Source: Nocardia takedensis NBRC 100417 (GTDB lineage: Bacteria; Actinomycetota; Actinomycetes; Mycobacteriales; Mycobacteriaceae). From it: 64,000 bases of DNA. Numbering within the stretch: the first letter of the stretch is position 1; each line of letters begins with the position of its first letter. Where the stretch lies: assembly GCF_000308695.1 (NCBI RefSeq), contig NZ_BAGG01000093.1:62001-126000 (forward strand). Reading direction: 5' to 3'. The notes under the pieces were generated by a model. That model saw only the letters and a program-made list of their open reading frames with translations, made no database searches and was not told the origin of the DNA. Of this stretch, positions 7,918 through 16,660 are shown piece after piece. Both the position numbers and the translations under genes were made by a program.

Positions 7918-9390
7918 TCAGGAACTCGGGGTCCACTCCCGGGCCGCCCGCAACCGGGCCAGCGAGGTCTCGCGGCCCAGCAGTTCCAGCGACTCGTAGA
8001 GCGGCGGGCTGATGTGCGACCCGGTGACCCCGACCCGCACGGGCGCGAACGCCTTGCGCGGTTTGAGCCCCAGATCCTCGATCAGCGCCGTCTTGAGGGC
8101 CTCCTCGATGGCCGCGGTGGTCCAGTCCGGCAGCGGTTCGAGCGCGGCCACGGCGGCGTCCAGCACCGCCACGGCGTCACCGCCGAGATTCTTCGCGCCC
8201 GCCGCGGGATCGATGGCGAACGCGTCCGCGGGGGCGAACAGGAATCGCAGCAGATCCCACGCGTCGGAAAGCACGACGATCCTGGTCTGCACCAGTTCGG
8301 CGGCCGCCGCGAAGGTCGACTCGGGGATATCGGCGCCGATGCGGCCGTGCTCGGTCAGGAACTCGCGCAGTCGCCGGGCGAAATCCCCGGATTCGAGCAG
8401 ACGAATGTGCTCGGCATTGAGCGCATCGGCTTTCTTCTGATCGAATCGGGCCGGATTGGAATTGACCTTCGCGATATCGAACGCGTCCACCATCTCCGCC
8501 ATGGAGAACACATCGTGGTCGTCGGAGATACCCCATCCGAGAAGCGCGAGATAATTCAGCAAACCTTCAGGAATGAATCCGCGGTCGCGATGGGCGAACA
8601 GATTGGATTCCGGGTCGCGCTTGGACAACTTCTTGTTGCCCTGCCCCATGACGAAGGGCAGATGACCGAACTCGGGGGTGAACTCGGCCACCCCGATACG
8701 CTGTAATGCGGCATACAGCGCGAGCTGGCGCGGCGTGGAGGACAGCAGATCCTCCCCGCGCAGCACGTGGGTGATCCGCATCAGGGCGTCGTCGACCGGA
8801 TTGACCAAGGTGTAGAGCGGATCGCCGTTGCCGCGGGTCAGGGCGAAATCGGGCACCGTCCCCGCCTTGAAGACGGTCTCCCCGCGCACGAGGTCCTTCC
8901 AGCCGAGATCGGCGTCGGGCATGCGCAACCGGACCACCGGCGGTCGACCCGCGTCCCGGTGGGCCTGGATCGCCTCCGGCGTCAGGTCGCGGTCGAAGTT
9001 GTCGTAGCCGAGTTTGGGATCGCGGCCCGCCGCGACGTGGCGCGCCTCGACTTCCTCGGGAGTGGAAAAGGATTCGTAGGCCTCCCCCGCCTCGAGCAGA
9101 CGGCGCACGACGTCCAGGTGCAGCTCGCGGCGCTCGGACTGCCGGTAGGGACCATAGGGCCCGCCGATCTCCGGGCCCTCGTCCCAGGTCAGGCCGAGCC
9201 AGCGCAACGCGTCGAGGATGGCGTTGTAGGACTCCTCGGAATCGCGCGCGGCGTCGGTGTCCTCGATGCGGAAGACGAACGTGCCGCCGGTGTGCCGGGC
9301 GTAGGCCCAGTTGAACAGGGCGGTGCGGATCAGCCCGACGTGCGGCGTTCCGGTGGGCGACGGGCAGAATCGGACCCGTACTTCAGTCAT
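7918..9390 (-). CDS. gltX: Glutamyl-tRNA synthetase
   Basis: This class I synthetase, 490 residues, charges tRNA-Glu and in this lineage probably also tRNA-Gln. The HIGH-type motif appears as SPTGTPHVG at residues 11-19 and the KMSKS-type motif as NKKLSKRD at about 255. The discriminating region FVFRIEDTDAARDSEESY is intact. It starts 30 bp after the upstream FAH-family gene, so the two probably share a transcript, an arrangement also seen in mycobacteria (Rv2993c-Rv2992c). Confidence 0.97.
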   Translation of the reverse strand: MTEVRVRFCPSPTGTPHVGLIRTALFNWAYARHTGGTFVFRIEDTDAARDSEESYNAILDALRWLGLTWDEGPEIGGPYGPYRQSERRELHLDVVRRLLEAGEAYESFSTPEEVEARHVAAGRDPKLGYDNFDRDLTPEAIQAHRDAGRPPVVRLRMPDADLGWKDLVRGETVFKAGTVPDFALTRGNGDPLYTLVNPVDDALMRITHVLRGEDLLSSTPRQLALYAALQRIGVAEFTPEFGHLPFVMGQGNKKLSKRDPESNLFAHRDRGFIPEGLLNYLALLGWGISDDHDVFSMAEMVDAFDIAKVNSNPARFDQKKADALNAEHIRLLESGDFARRLREFLTEHGRIGADIPESTFAAAAELVQTRIVVLSDAWDLLRFLFAPADAFAIDPAAGAKNLGGDAVAVLDAAVAALEPLPDWTTAAIEEALKTALIEDLGLKPRKAFAPVRVGVTGSHISPPLYESLELLGRETSLARLRAAREWTPSS

Positions 9391-9420
9391 GGCTCTCTTT
9401 CGGTCTGGTCGTGCGACCGG

Positions 9421-10209
9421 TCAGCGCTGTTTGGTCGCAACGGAATTGGTCAGGGTGCCGATGCCCTCGACGGTGACCGACACCTGCTGCCCGGCGGCCA
9501 GCGGACCGACCCCTTCGGGGGTTCCGGTGAGGATCACGTCGCCGGGCAGCAGCGTCATCACCCGGCTCACCCACTCGATGAGCGTCGGGATGTCGTGCAG
9601 CAGAAGGGATGTGCGGCTGCGTTGGCGGACCTCGCCATCGAGTTCGGTGACGATCTCGAGGTCGGCGGGGTCGACGGCGGTCTCGATCCACGGGCCGAGC
9701 GGGCAGAACGTGTCGTAGCCCTTGGCGCGGGTCCACTGACCGTCCTCGCGCTGCTGGTCGCGGGCGGTGACGTCGTTGGCGACGGTGTAGCCGAGGATCA
9801 CCTCGCGGGCGCGCGCCGCCGGGACGTCCTTGCACGGCCTGCCGATGACGACGGCGAGCTCGCCCTCGTAGTCGACCTGTGATGAACTGGGCGGCAGCGT
9901 GATCGAGGCGTTCGGGCCGACGATCGCGGTGCTCGGTTTCATGAAGATCACCGGGTTCTCCGGTGCGGGACCGCCCATCTCGGCGGCGTGCGCGGCGTAG
10001 TTCTTGCCGACGCAGACCACCTTGCTGGCCAGGATGGGAGCGAGCAACCGCACGTCGGCCAGCGGCCAACTGCGCCCGGTGAAGGTGGGCGTGCCGAAGG
10101 GATGTTCGGCGATCTCCTTGGCGAGCAGGGAACTCGCCCCGTCGCCACCCTCCCCCTCGATGCTGACGAACGCGACCCCATCCGGACTGGCAACTCGACC
10201 TAGACGCAT
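9421..10209 (-). CDS. Fumarylacetoacetate hydrolase (FAH) family protein
   Basis: This 262-residue FAH-superfamily protein resembles catechol-degradation hydratases, decarboxylases and oxaloacetate decarboxylases. The metal-binding Glu-Glu-Asp set lies in VDYEGELAVVIGR and TVANDVTARDQQ, with KGYDTFCPLGPW and GDVILTGTPEGVGP downstream. I start it at the ATG of MRLGRVASPDG: a -10 box TAGACT ends seven bases before it, predicting a leaderless mRNA, and the M. tuberculosis relative begins there. Fourteen extra upstream residues are possible but unsupported. The substrate is unknown. Confidence 0.88.
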   Translation of the reverse strand: MRLGRVASPDGVAFVSIEGEGGDGASSLLAKEIAEHPFGTPTFTGRSWPLADVRLLAPILASKVVCVGKNYAAHAAEMGGPAPENPVIFMKPSTAIVGPNASITLPPSSSQVDYEGELAVVIGRPCKDVPAARAREVILGYTVANDVTARDQQREDGQWTRAKGYDTFCPLGPWIETAVDPADLEIVTELDGEVRQRSRTSLLLHDIPTLIEWVSRVMTLLPGDVILTGTPEGVGPLAAGQQVSVTVEGIGTLTNSVATKQR

Positions 10210-10216
10210 GCCCGGC

Positions 10217-10246
10217 AGTCTAACGATCGGCCGCCACCTGCCCGAA
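10217..10246 (-). promoter_or_regulatory. Leaderless-type promoter of the FAH-family gene
   Basis: On the minus strand a TAGACT -10 box (10217-10222) lies seven bases before the ATG at 10209, with a weak -35 TTCGGG (10241-10246) at 18-nt spacing. The initiation codon would be the first bases of the mRNA. Confidence 0.5.
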
Positions 10247-10419
10247 CACACCCGACCGGCCGGTCGGACGGGACGCGGTCCGGCCGCGCACGCGGCCCGG
10301 CCAACACCGGTCGCGGCCGTGCCCGAATCCCGCCAGATGTGAGCAGATCGACAGCACCGTCGCCAAATCGATTCGACCGCACGGTGTAGCGTGGGCGACG
10401 ATGTTCAGGAATTGAGATT

Positions 10420-10430
10420 TGTGTATCACA
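10420..10430. promoter_or_regulatory. TGTG-TAT-CACA palindrome before the MFS gene
   Basis: A perfect palindrome TGTGTATCACA lies 35 bp upstream of the MFS start in an otherwise GC-rich leader. The spacing of three is too short for a canonical CRP/GlxR box (TGTG-N8-CACA), so the binding protein is unknown. Confidence 0.35.
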
Positions 10431-10465
10431 TAGTGAGACGCTGACGAGATCGCCGGGGTGAGACC

Positions 10466-11677
10466 ATGACGACCGTGACACAGGTGCGCGACCTCCACCG
10501 CTGGGCCATGCTCGGACTCGGCGTCTTCGCGCAGATCTCCAGCGCGATCTTCATCCACGGCGTGGCCTTCCTGCTGCCCGCGCTGACCGACCGCGGCATG
10601 TCGCTGCCCACCGCCGGACTACTGGTCGCCATGCCGACCGTCGGACTGGTGTGCACCCTGATCGCCTGGGGCTACATCGTCGACCGCATCGGCGAACGCA
10701 CCGTCCTGGTCGCCGGGCCGCTGGTGATGCTGGCCGCCGGACTGGCCGCGGCGGCCACCACCGACACCTTCCTGTTCGGCGCGCTGCTGTTCCTCGGCGG
10801 CGTCGGCGGCGCCAGCACCAACGGGGCCAGCGGGCGCGTCATCGTCGGATGGTTCCCGCCGCATCGGCGCGGATTGGCGATGGGCATCCGACAGACCGCC
10901 CAACCGCTGGGCGTCGGCATCGGCGCCCTGGCGATCCCCGCCGTCGCGGGTGCGCACGGCGTGCAGGCCGCGATCCTGGTTCCCGCGCTGCTGGCGGGGC
11001 TGGCCGCACTCGGCTGCCTGCTCGGCATCGTCGACCCGCCGCGCCCCGACGTGCGGGCGGCCGACCGGGTCAACCCTTACCGCGGCGATTCGACGCTGTG
11101 GCGCATCCACGGCGTCTCGGTTCTGCTGTGCGTCCCGCAAGGGGTGGTGTGGACCTTCGCGCTGCTGTGGCTGCACCGCGATATCGGCTGGTCGCTGCCC
11201 GCGGCGGGCGCGCTGGTCACCGCGACCCAGATCCTGGGCGCGCTGGGCCGGATCGGCGCGGGCGCGTGGTCGGACCGGGTCGGCTCCCGACTCGGCCCGC
11301 TGCGCCTGGTCGCGATCGCGGCGGTCGCCTGCATGGCGCTGCTCGCCGTCACCGCGTGGACGACGTGGTGGTGGGCGGCGATCCCGCTGCTGGTCGCCGC
11401 CTCGGTGGTCACCGTGTCCGACAACGGCCTGGCCTTCACCGCCGTCGCCGAGATCGCCGGACCGTTCTGGAGCGGACGCGGACTCGGCGTCCAGAACAGC
11501 GGACAGAATCTGGCCATGGCCGCCATTCCGCCGGTGTTCGGTGCGATCGTCCTGGCGGGCGGCTTCCCGGCCGCCTACTTCGCCGCGGCCGCGCTGGCCG
11601 CGGTCGCGGTGCCGCTGGTGCCGCGGGATCGGCCCGTTTCCCCTGCGGCGGTGGCGGAATCGATCGAGGATTCCTAG
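10466..11677 (+). CDS. Major facilitator superfamily transporter
   Basis: A 403-residue integral membrane protein with about twelve hydrophobic segments and Gly/Ala-rich helices. The MFS cytoplasmic loop motif appears after helix 2 as GYIVDRIGERTVLVAG and again in the second half as GAWSDRVGSRLGPLRL. FPPHRRGLAMGIRQTAQPLG resembles the helix 4-5 loop of nitrate/nitrite- and oxalate/formate-type MFS carriers, but the substrate cannot be assigned. The position corresponds to Rv2994 in M. tuberculosis. The ADP-ribosylglycohydrolase gene starts ten bases after its stop, so the two are co-transcribed. Confidence 0.85.
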   Translation: MTTVTQVRDLHRWAMLGLGVFAQISSAIFIHGVAFLLPALTDRGMSLPTAGLLVAMPTVGLVCTLIAWGYIVDRIGERTVLVAGPLVMLAAGLAAAATTDTFLFGALLFLGGVGGASTNGASGRVIVGWFPPHRRGLAMGIRQTAQPLGVGIGALAIPAVAGAHGVQAAILVPALLAGLAALGCLLGIVDPPRPDVRAADRVNPYRGDSTLWRIHGVSVLLCVPQGVVWTFALLWLHRDIGWSLPAAGALVTATQILGALGRIGAGAWSDRVGSRLGPLRLVAIAAVACMALLAVTAWTTWWWAAIPLLVAASVVTVSDNGLAFTAVAEIAGPFWSGRGLGVQNSGQNLAMAAIPPVFGAIVLAGGFPAAYFAAAALAAVAVPLVPRDRPVSPAAVAESIEDS

Positions 11678-11687
11678 GGTCGAGGGC

Positions 11688-12749
11688 GTGGAGATCATCG
11701 ACCGCGTCCGCGGCTGTCTGCTGGGCGGGGCCATCGGGGACGCGCTGGGTTGGCCGATCGAATTCGAGAACCTCGGGGCGATCCGGCACCGGCACGGCCC
11801 CGACGGCGTCACCGGATTCCTCAGCGGATACGGTCCCCCGCAACAGATCACCGACGACACCCAGATGACCTTGTTCACCGCCGAGGGATTGCTGCGCGGT
11901 GCACCCGGCGCGGATCTCGGGCCGGTCCTGCGCGAGGCGTACCTGCGCTGGCTGCGCACCCAGGACGCGCCGGGCCCCGAGGTGCGGCCCGACGGGTGGC
12001 TGCTGTCGCACCGATTCCTCTACGCGATGCGCGCGCCGGGCCAAGCGTGCATGAGCGGTCTGCGCGAACAACGGCGGGACTATCGCGCGCCGCGGCCGAT
12101 CGGTCTTGCCGGACACGTCAATCCGCACTCCAAAGGTTGCGGCACGGTGATGCGGTCCGCGCCGTTCGGCCTCGCGCGCCTCGGACCGGACCATGCTTTC
12201 CTCGAGGCCGTGCGCGGCGCGCAACTGACCCACGGCCACCCCACCGGCTACCTCGCCGCCGGCGCGTTCGCCGCGCTGACCGACCGGATCCTCGATGGAC
12301 TCGACCTGCGAACAGCGTTGCGCGCCACCATCGCCCAGGTCCGCGCGATGCCTGCCGGGACGGAAACCGCCGACGCCTTGGAACACGCGCTCGCACTGGC
12401 CGATTCGCACCCGCCCACCTCGGAGACCGTCGAACTCGTCGGCGCGGGCTGGGTAGCCGAGGAATGTCTGGCCATCGCCGTGCACTGCGCGCTGCGGGCC
12501 GAATCCGGCGACCTGCGCGGCGCGCTGCTGCTGTCGGTCAACCACTCGGGCGATTCCGATTCCACCGGCGCGGTGGCGGGCAATCTCCTCGGCGCGCTGC
12601 ACGGCGTCGCGGCGTTGCCCGCGGAGTGGGCCTCGGCCGTCGAGGGCCGCGAGGTGCTGCTGCGAGTCGCCGACGACCTGGTGGCCGCGTTCGTCGACGG
12701 CGACCACGAGCGCGTCGCCGAGCGGTACTCGCGCACGCCGGCGTCGTAG
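11688..12749 (+). CDS. ADP-ribosylglycohydrolase family protein
   Basis: This 353-residue protein belongs to the DraG/ARH family of magnesium-dependent hydrolases that remove ADP-ribose from proteins or small molecules. Metal-binding motifs are present: GAIGDALGWPIEFE near the N-terminus, ITDDTQMTLFTAEGLL at about residue 60, and NHSGDSDSTGAVAGNLLGA at about residue 285. The GTG at 11688 is chosen because it follows the MFS stop by ten bases and lies immediately before the conserved IIDRVRGCLLGG. Whether it acts on a protein or a nucleoside-like metabolite brought in by the MFS carrier is unknown. Confidence 0.85.
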   Translation: MEIIDRVRGCLLGGAIGDALGWPIEFENLGAIRHRHGPDGVTGFLSGYGPPQQITDDTQMTLFTAEGLLRGAPGADLGPVLREAYLRWLRTQDAPGPEVRPDGWLLSHRFLYAMRAPGQACMSGLREQRRDYRAPRPIGLAGHVNPHSKGCGTVMRSAPFGLARLGPDHAFLEAVRGAQLTHGHPTGYLAAGAFAALTDRILDGLDLRTALRATIAQVRAMPAGTETADALEHALALADSHPPTSETVELVGAGWVAEECLAIAVHCALRAESGDLRGALLLSVNHSGDSDSTGAVAGNLLGALHGVAALPAEWASAVEGREVLLRVADDLVAAFVDGDHERVAERYSRTPAS

Positions 12750-12819
12750 TCGAGACGGCCTCGACCCGCCGCCAACCCGGGGCGGGGCGGGGAGCACGCG
12801 CCTCCGCGACCGAAACGTT

Positions 12820-12864
12820 GTCAAGCCAGCCTTGACGCATGAACGATGTCAAGGCAGCCTTGAC
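12820..12864. promoter_or_regulatory. Two tandem palindromic operators
   Basis: Two near-identical 17-bp palindromes lie with centres 28 bp apart: GTCAAGCCAGCCTTGAC (12820-12836) and GTCAAGGCAGCCTTGAC (12848-12864). The second has perfect 7-bp arms around CAG and ends two bases before the ATG at 12867, leaving no room for a ribosome binding site. A possible promoter (TTGTCA 12818, 17 nt, GAACGA) overlaps both. They are good candidate operators for the HTH protein that follows. Confidence 0.6.
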
Positions 12865-12866
12865 GT

Positions 12867-13598
12867 ATGTCCGAAGAAGCCCGATCCGACGCGAGTGACG
12901 AACGCGCCACCTTGGGAAAACTGCTGTCCACCAACGCCGAACTCGTCGTCGGCGTCCTGAGTCCGCACCCCGGCGCACCGCCGGTCCCGGTCCTCACCGC
13001 ACTCACGGCCACCCGCAACCTCGGCCGCCTGGTCGACGACATCCTGCACACCCTCGCCCGCCAAGCCCGCCACGAAGGCCACACCTGGGCGGAACTGGGT
13101 GACCTGCTCGGCACCTCCCGCCAGGCCGCCTACCAGCGCTTCAGCGGCCCGATGCCCCCCGCCGGCCCCTTCCCTCCCCCACCTCCGTTCCCCCCGCACC
13201 GCGGCCCCCTCGGCGCACCCCCGATCCCACCCGGCCCTCCGGGTTCCCCACCACCCGGCGCACCCCCACCCCCGGCCGGGGCACCCGGTGGGTCACCGGC
13301 CCGACACATCCCGCCCGATGGTCCGTCGTCCCTTCATGATCCACAGGGCGCGCGGCCGATCTCGCCGGGCGGGCCGCCTGCCTCGGCGCAACCAGTGCAG
13401 GGCGATCCGTCCGGGGGCAGCGGACACCGTGTGCACGGAAACGACTGTGGCACACCGGGCATACCGCCCGTAAGCCCGCCGTGGGATGGCGCGCACCACC
13501 CGCGGCACCCCGGCGGACATCATCGGCCCGGGTTCGCGCCCGGCCCGAATCCGCTGACTCCACCGTCCTTTCCGCCGCCGTCGCCGTTCGGCGAATAG
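12867..13598 (+). CDS. HTH protein with long proline/glycine-rich tail
   Basis: The 243-residue product has an N-terminal helical region of about 95 residues that ends in a clear helix-turn-helix (HTWAELGDLLGTSRQAAYQRF, about residues 72-91, shown here in part). After that come about 145 residues of low-complexity Pro/Gly/His sequence. The HTH type, with SRQAAxQRF at its end, is common in small actinobacterial regulators. The ATG at 12867 is immediately behind the second palindrome, so translation is probably leaderless or near-leaderless and autoregulated. The tail could be disordered; GC3 bias is weaker there, so its exact C-terminus is less certain than the HTH part. Confidence 0.65.
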   Translation: MSEEARSDASDERATLGKLLSTNAELVVGVLSPHPGAPPVPVLTALTATRNLGRLVDDILHTLARQARHEGHTWAELGDLLGTSRQAAYQRFSGPMPPAGPFPPPPPFPPHRGPLGAPPIPPGPPGSPPPGAPPPPAGAPGGSPARHIPPDGPSSLHDPQGARPISPGGPPASAQPVQGDPSGGSGHRVHGNDCGTPGIPPVSPPWDGAHHPRHPGGHHRPGFAPGPNPLTPPSFPPPSPFGE

Positions 13599-13648
13599 CG
13601 GTCACGCGGACCGATCAACTCCGCAGCCGATCGACAACCGATGGGAAA

Positions 13649-13686
13649 GCGAAGCCCCGCAACGGAATTCCGGTGCGGGGCTTCGC
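13649..13686 (-). terminator. Terminator downstream of leuB
   Basis: A perfect 12-bp stem (GCGAAGCCCCGC and complement) encloses a 14-nt loop that itself contains a small dyad around AATT. Read on the minus strand it is followed by TTTCCC, 15 bp beyond the leuB stop. Confidence 0.75.
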
Positions 13687-13701
13687 GATGTTCGGAACGG
13701 A

Positions 13702-14709
13702 TCAGACCGCGCCCGCGATGCGGTCGCCGACGGCGACCGTGGAGGCGGCTCCGGTGCGGGTGGCCAGATCCTTGGCGACGGCCGCGTGGATGCGGGCGGC
13801 GGAGTCGGTGTCGCCGAGGTGGTTCAGCAGCAGCGAAACCGACAGGATCGCGGCGGTCGGGTCGGCCTTGGACTGGCCCGCGATATCGGGGGCGCTGCCG
13901 TGGACCGGCTCGAACATGCTCGGGTTGACGCCGGAGGCATCGATGTTGCCGCTGGCCGCCAGGCCGATGCCGCCGCTGACCGCGGCCGCGAGGTCGGTGA
14001 TGATGTCGCCGAACAGGTTGTCGGTGACGATCACGTCGAAGCGGCCCGGATCGTTGACCATGTGGATGGTGGCGGCGTCGATGTGCTGGTAGGCCACCGT
14101 CACCTCCGGGAATTCGGCGGCGACCGCGTCGACGGTGCGCTGCCACAGCGATCCGGCGTAGGTGAGCACGTTGGTCTTGTGCACCAGGGTCAGATGCTTG
14201 CGGCGGGCCCGCGCCTTGTCGAAGGCGTAGCGCACCACGCGTTCGATGCCGAAGCGGGTGTTGGGGCTGACCTCGGTGGCCACCTCGTGCGGGGTGTCGA
14301 CGCGGATCGCGCCGCCGGTGCCGGTGTAGGGGCCTTCGGTGCCCTCGCGCACGACGACGAAATCGATCTCCGGTTCGCCCGCCAGCGGACTGGTGACGCC
14401 CGGGAACAGCGTCGAGGGCCGCAGGTTGACGTGGTGGTCGAGCGCGAACCGGGTGCGCAGCAGCAGTCCGCGTTCGAGCACGCCGCTGGGCACCGACGGG
14501 TCGCCGATCGCACCGAGCAGGATCGCGTCGTGCTGCCGCAGTTCGGGCAGCACCGAATCGGGCAGCACCTCGCCGGTGGCGTGGTAGCGCTTGGCGCCCA
14601 GGTCGTATTCGGTCTTCTCGACGCCGGGGACCACGACGTCGAGGACCTTGAGCGCCTCGGCGATGACCTCGGGCCCGATCCCGTCGCCGGGGATGACAGC
14701 GAGCTTCAT
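13702..14709 (-). CDS. leuB: 3-isopropylmalate dehydrogenase
   Basis: LeuB oxidatively decarboxylates 3-isopropylmalate in leucine synthesis. The 335-residue product starts MKLAVIPGDGIGPEV and contains the metal and substrate motifs DVIVTDNLFGDIITDLAAA and the NAD-binding EPVHGSAPDIAGQ. The start is the ATG at 14709; the open frame extends upstream only as a shadow of serA. It lies 23 bp after serA and is probably co-transcribed with it, away from leuCD. Confidence 0.97.
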   Translation of the reverse strand: MKLAVIPGDGIGPEVIAEALKVLDVVVPGVEKTEYDLGAKRYHATGEVLPDSVLPELRQHDAILLGAIGDPSVPSGVLERGLLLRTRFALDHHVNLRPSTLFPGVTSPLAGEPEIDFVVVREGTEGPYTGTGGAIRVDTPHEVATEVSPNTRFGIERVVRYAFDKARARRKHLTLVHKTNVLTYAGSLWQRTVDAVAAEFPEVTVAYQHIDAATIHMVNDPGRFDVIVTDNLFGDIITDLAAAVSGGIGLAASGNIDASGVNPSMFEPVHGSAPDIAGQSKADPTAAILSVSLLLNHLGDTDSAARIHAAVAKDLATRTGAASTVAVGDRIAGAV

Positions 14710-14732
14710 GACAGTGTTCCGTTCGTCCGGTG

Positions 14733-16331
14733 TCAGACCAGGTCGACCAGGACGACCTTGGCCGCGCCGACGGCCTCGGCGATGGCGTCCTTGACCTCGG
14801 TGGGGACCTCGCGGTTGACGCGCAGCACGACGGTGGCGCCTTCCTTGTCGATGTCCTGGCTCAGCTGCGCGGCCAGGATGTCGATCCCGGCCTCGCCCAG
14901 CTTGGTGCCGATCTTGCCGAGCGCGCCGGGGCGGTCGTCGTAGTTCAGCACGGCCAGGTTCAGGCCCTCGGCGCGCATGTCGTAGTTGCGGCCGTTGATG
15001 GTGACGATCTTCTGCACCTGCTGCGGCTCGGTCAGGGTGCCCGCGACGTTGAGCACGCGTCCGTCGCCGAACACGGCGCGCAGGTCGACCACGCTGCGGT
15101 GGCTGGGGCTCTCGGTGGCGGTGGTCACCTGGGCGGTGATGCCGCGGTCCTTGGCCAGCGCGGGCGCGTTGACGAAGGTGACCTGGTCCTCGACCAGGGC
15201 CGAGAACACCCCGCGCAGCGCGGAGAGTTCGAGCACGGCCACGTCCTGGGCGGCCAGTTCGCCGCGGACCTGCACCTCGAGGGAGACGGGCAGTTCGTCC
15301 GAGAGCGCGCCGAGCAGCGCGCCCTGCTTGCGGACGATGTCGAGCCACGGGGCCACGTCGTCGTTGACCACGCCGCCGGTGACGTTGACCGCGCCGGGGA
15401 CGAATTCGCCCGCCAGGGCGAGCAGGACGGATTTGGCGACGTCGGTGCCCGCACGGTCCTGCGCCTCGGTGGTGGACGCGCCCAGGTGCGGGGTGACCAC
15501 GACCTGTGGCAGGTCGAACAGCGGGCTGTCGGTGCAGGGCTCGGTCTCGAAGACGTCGAGGCCCGCGGCGCGCACGTGACCGGACTTGATGGCCTCGGCG
15601 AGCGCGGATTCGTCGACGAGTCCGCCGCGCGCGGCGTTGACGATGATCACGCCCGGCTTGGTCTTGGCGATGGCCTCCTTGCCGATGATGCCCTTGGTCT
15701 CGGGGGTCTTCGGCAGGTGGATGGAGATGAGGTCGGCGCGCTCGAGCAGCTCGTCCAGGGTGAGCAGTTCGATGCCGAGCTGGGCGGCGCGGGCCGGGGA
15801 GACGTAGGGGTCGTAGGCGACGATCTTGGTCTCGAAGGCGGCCAGGCGCGCGGCGAAGAGCTGGCCGATGCGGCCGAGGCCGACGACGCCGACGGTCTTG
15901 TCGAAGATCTCGACGCCGTTGAACTTGCTGCGCGCCCAGGTGCGCTCGCGCAGGGTGGCGTCGGCGGCGGGAACCTGGCGGGCCGCGGCGAGCAACAGGG
16001 TGACGGCGTGCTCGGCGGCGGTGTGGATGTTGGAGGTGGGCGCGTTGACCACCATGACGCCGCGTTCGGTGGCGGCGGGCACGTCGACGTTGTCGAGGCC
16101 GACGCCGGCGCGGGCGACGATCTTCAGATTCTTACCGGCTTCGAGGACCTCGGCGTCGACCGTGGTGGCGGAGCGCACGAGCAGCGCGTCGGCCTCGGGG
16201 ACCGCGGCGAGCAGCGCCGGGCGGTCCGGGCCGTCGACCCACCGAACCTCGACTCCGTCACCGAGCGCGTCGACGGTCGACTGGGCGAGCTTGTCGGCGA
16301 TCAGAACTACAGGACGGCCTGCTTGGCTCAC
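14733..16331 (-). CDS. serA: D-3-phosphoglycerate dehydrogenase
   Basis: SerA commits 3-phosphoglycerate to serine synthesis. The 532-residue protein is the long actinobacterial type: substrate and nucleotide-binding domains (GVVGLGRIGQLFAARL, then ARGGLVDESALAEAI and the His of TPHLGASTTEAQDRAG), an intervening allosteric-substrate-binding domain, and a C-terminal ACT domain (LNLAVLNYDDRPGALGKIG) expected to bind serine. The GTG at 16331 is chosen for its AGGAG ribosome binding site and because the family begins just before PVVLIADKL. A TAAGCT -10-like box lies about 50 bases upstream. Confidence 0.97.
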   Translation of the reverse strand: MSQAGRPVVLIADKLAQSTVDALGDGVEVRWVDGPDRPALLAAVPEADALLVRSATTVDAEVLEAGKNLKIVARAGVGLDNVDVPAATERGVMVVNAPTSNIHTAAEHAVTLLLAAARQVPAADATLRERTWARSKFNGVEIFDKTVGVVGLGRIGQLFAARLAAFETKIVAYDPYVSPARAAQLGIELLTLDELLERADLISIHLPKTPETKGIIGKEAIAKTKPGVIIVNAARGGLVDESALAEAIKSGHVRAAGLDVFETEPCTDSPLFDLPQVVVTPHLGASTTEAQDRAGTDVAKSVLLALAGEFVPGAVNVTGGVVNDDVAPWLDIVRKQGALLGALSDELPVSLEVQVRGELAAQDVAVLELSALRGVFSALVEDQVTFVNAPALAKDRGITAQVTTATESPSHRSVVDLRAVFGDGRVLNVAGTLTEPQQVQKIVTINGRNYDMRAEGLNLAVLNYDDRPGALGKIGTKLGEAGIDILAAQLSQDIDKEGATVVLRVNREVPTEVKDAIAEAVGAAKVVLVDLV

Positions 16332-16454
16332 TGTGGGGTACTCCTGGGGAAGAGGTCGGCAATTACCGGCGACCAGCTTAGTCGGCGCGGTTTGCGGAGG
16401 GCTTACCACCCGGTAGGGCACCCGCGGTCGGTGGCGGGCGCGACCTGACGACCA

Positions 16455-16483
16455 CGACCCCGCGCCGACTGGGCGCGGGGTCG
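16455..16483 (-). terminator. Terminator after the 38-residue gene
   Basis: A perfect 12-bp stem (CGACCCCGCGCC and complement) around GACTG lies 41 bp beyond the stop of the small gene on the minus strand and upstream of serA. It isolates the small gene as its own transcription unit. Confidence 0.65.
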
Positions 16484-16524
16484 CGAACGAGGTCGTATCG
16501 GCCGGAACCCGGCCGGGGGCTCGA

Positions 16525-16641
16525 TCAGCCGCCGAACGAGCCGGTCCACAGGGTGTCGAGCAGGCCGGTGATCGCGGCGCCCGCGGTGTTCCAGATTCCG
16601 GTCAGAGCAGCGGAACCGGTGTCGATGATAACGGGGATCAT
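16525..16641 (-). CDS. 38-residue hydrophobic small protein
   Basis: A short gene encoding 38 residues, starting MIPVIIDTGSAALTGIW and ending LLDTLWTGSFGG. It is Gly/Thr/Ala/Leu-rich with two tryptophans and could form one amphipathic or membrane-lying helix. Support is internal: a good ribosome binding site (GAAGGA, 8 nt), near-total GC3, its own promoter (TTGTCA/TAAATA) and its own terminator. I do not recognise the product. The size and composition would fit a membrane-active peptide or a small regulatory protein, but this is a guess. Confidence 0.7.
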   Translation of the reverse strand: MIPVIIDTGSAALTGIWNTAGAAITGLLDTLWTGSFGG

Positions 16642-16660
16642 GTGAATTCCTTCTCGTCGA

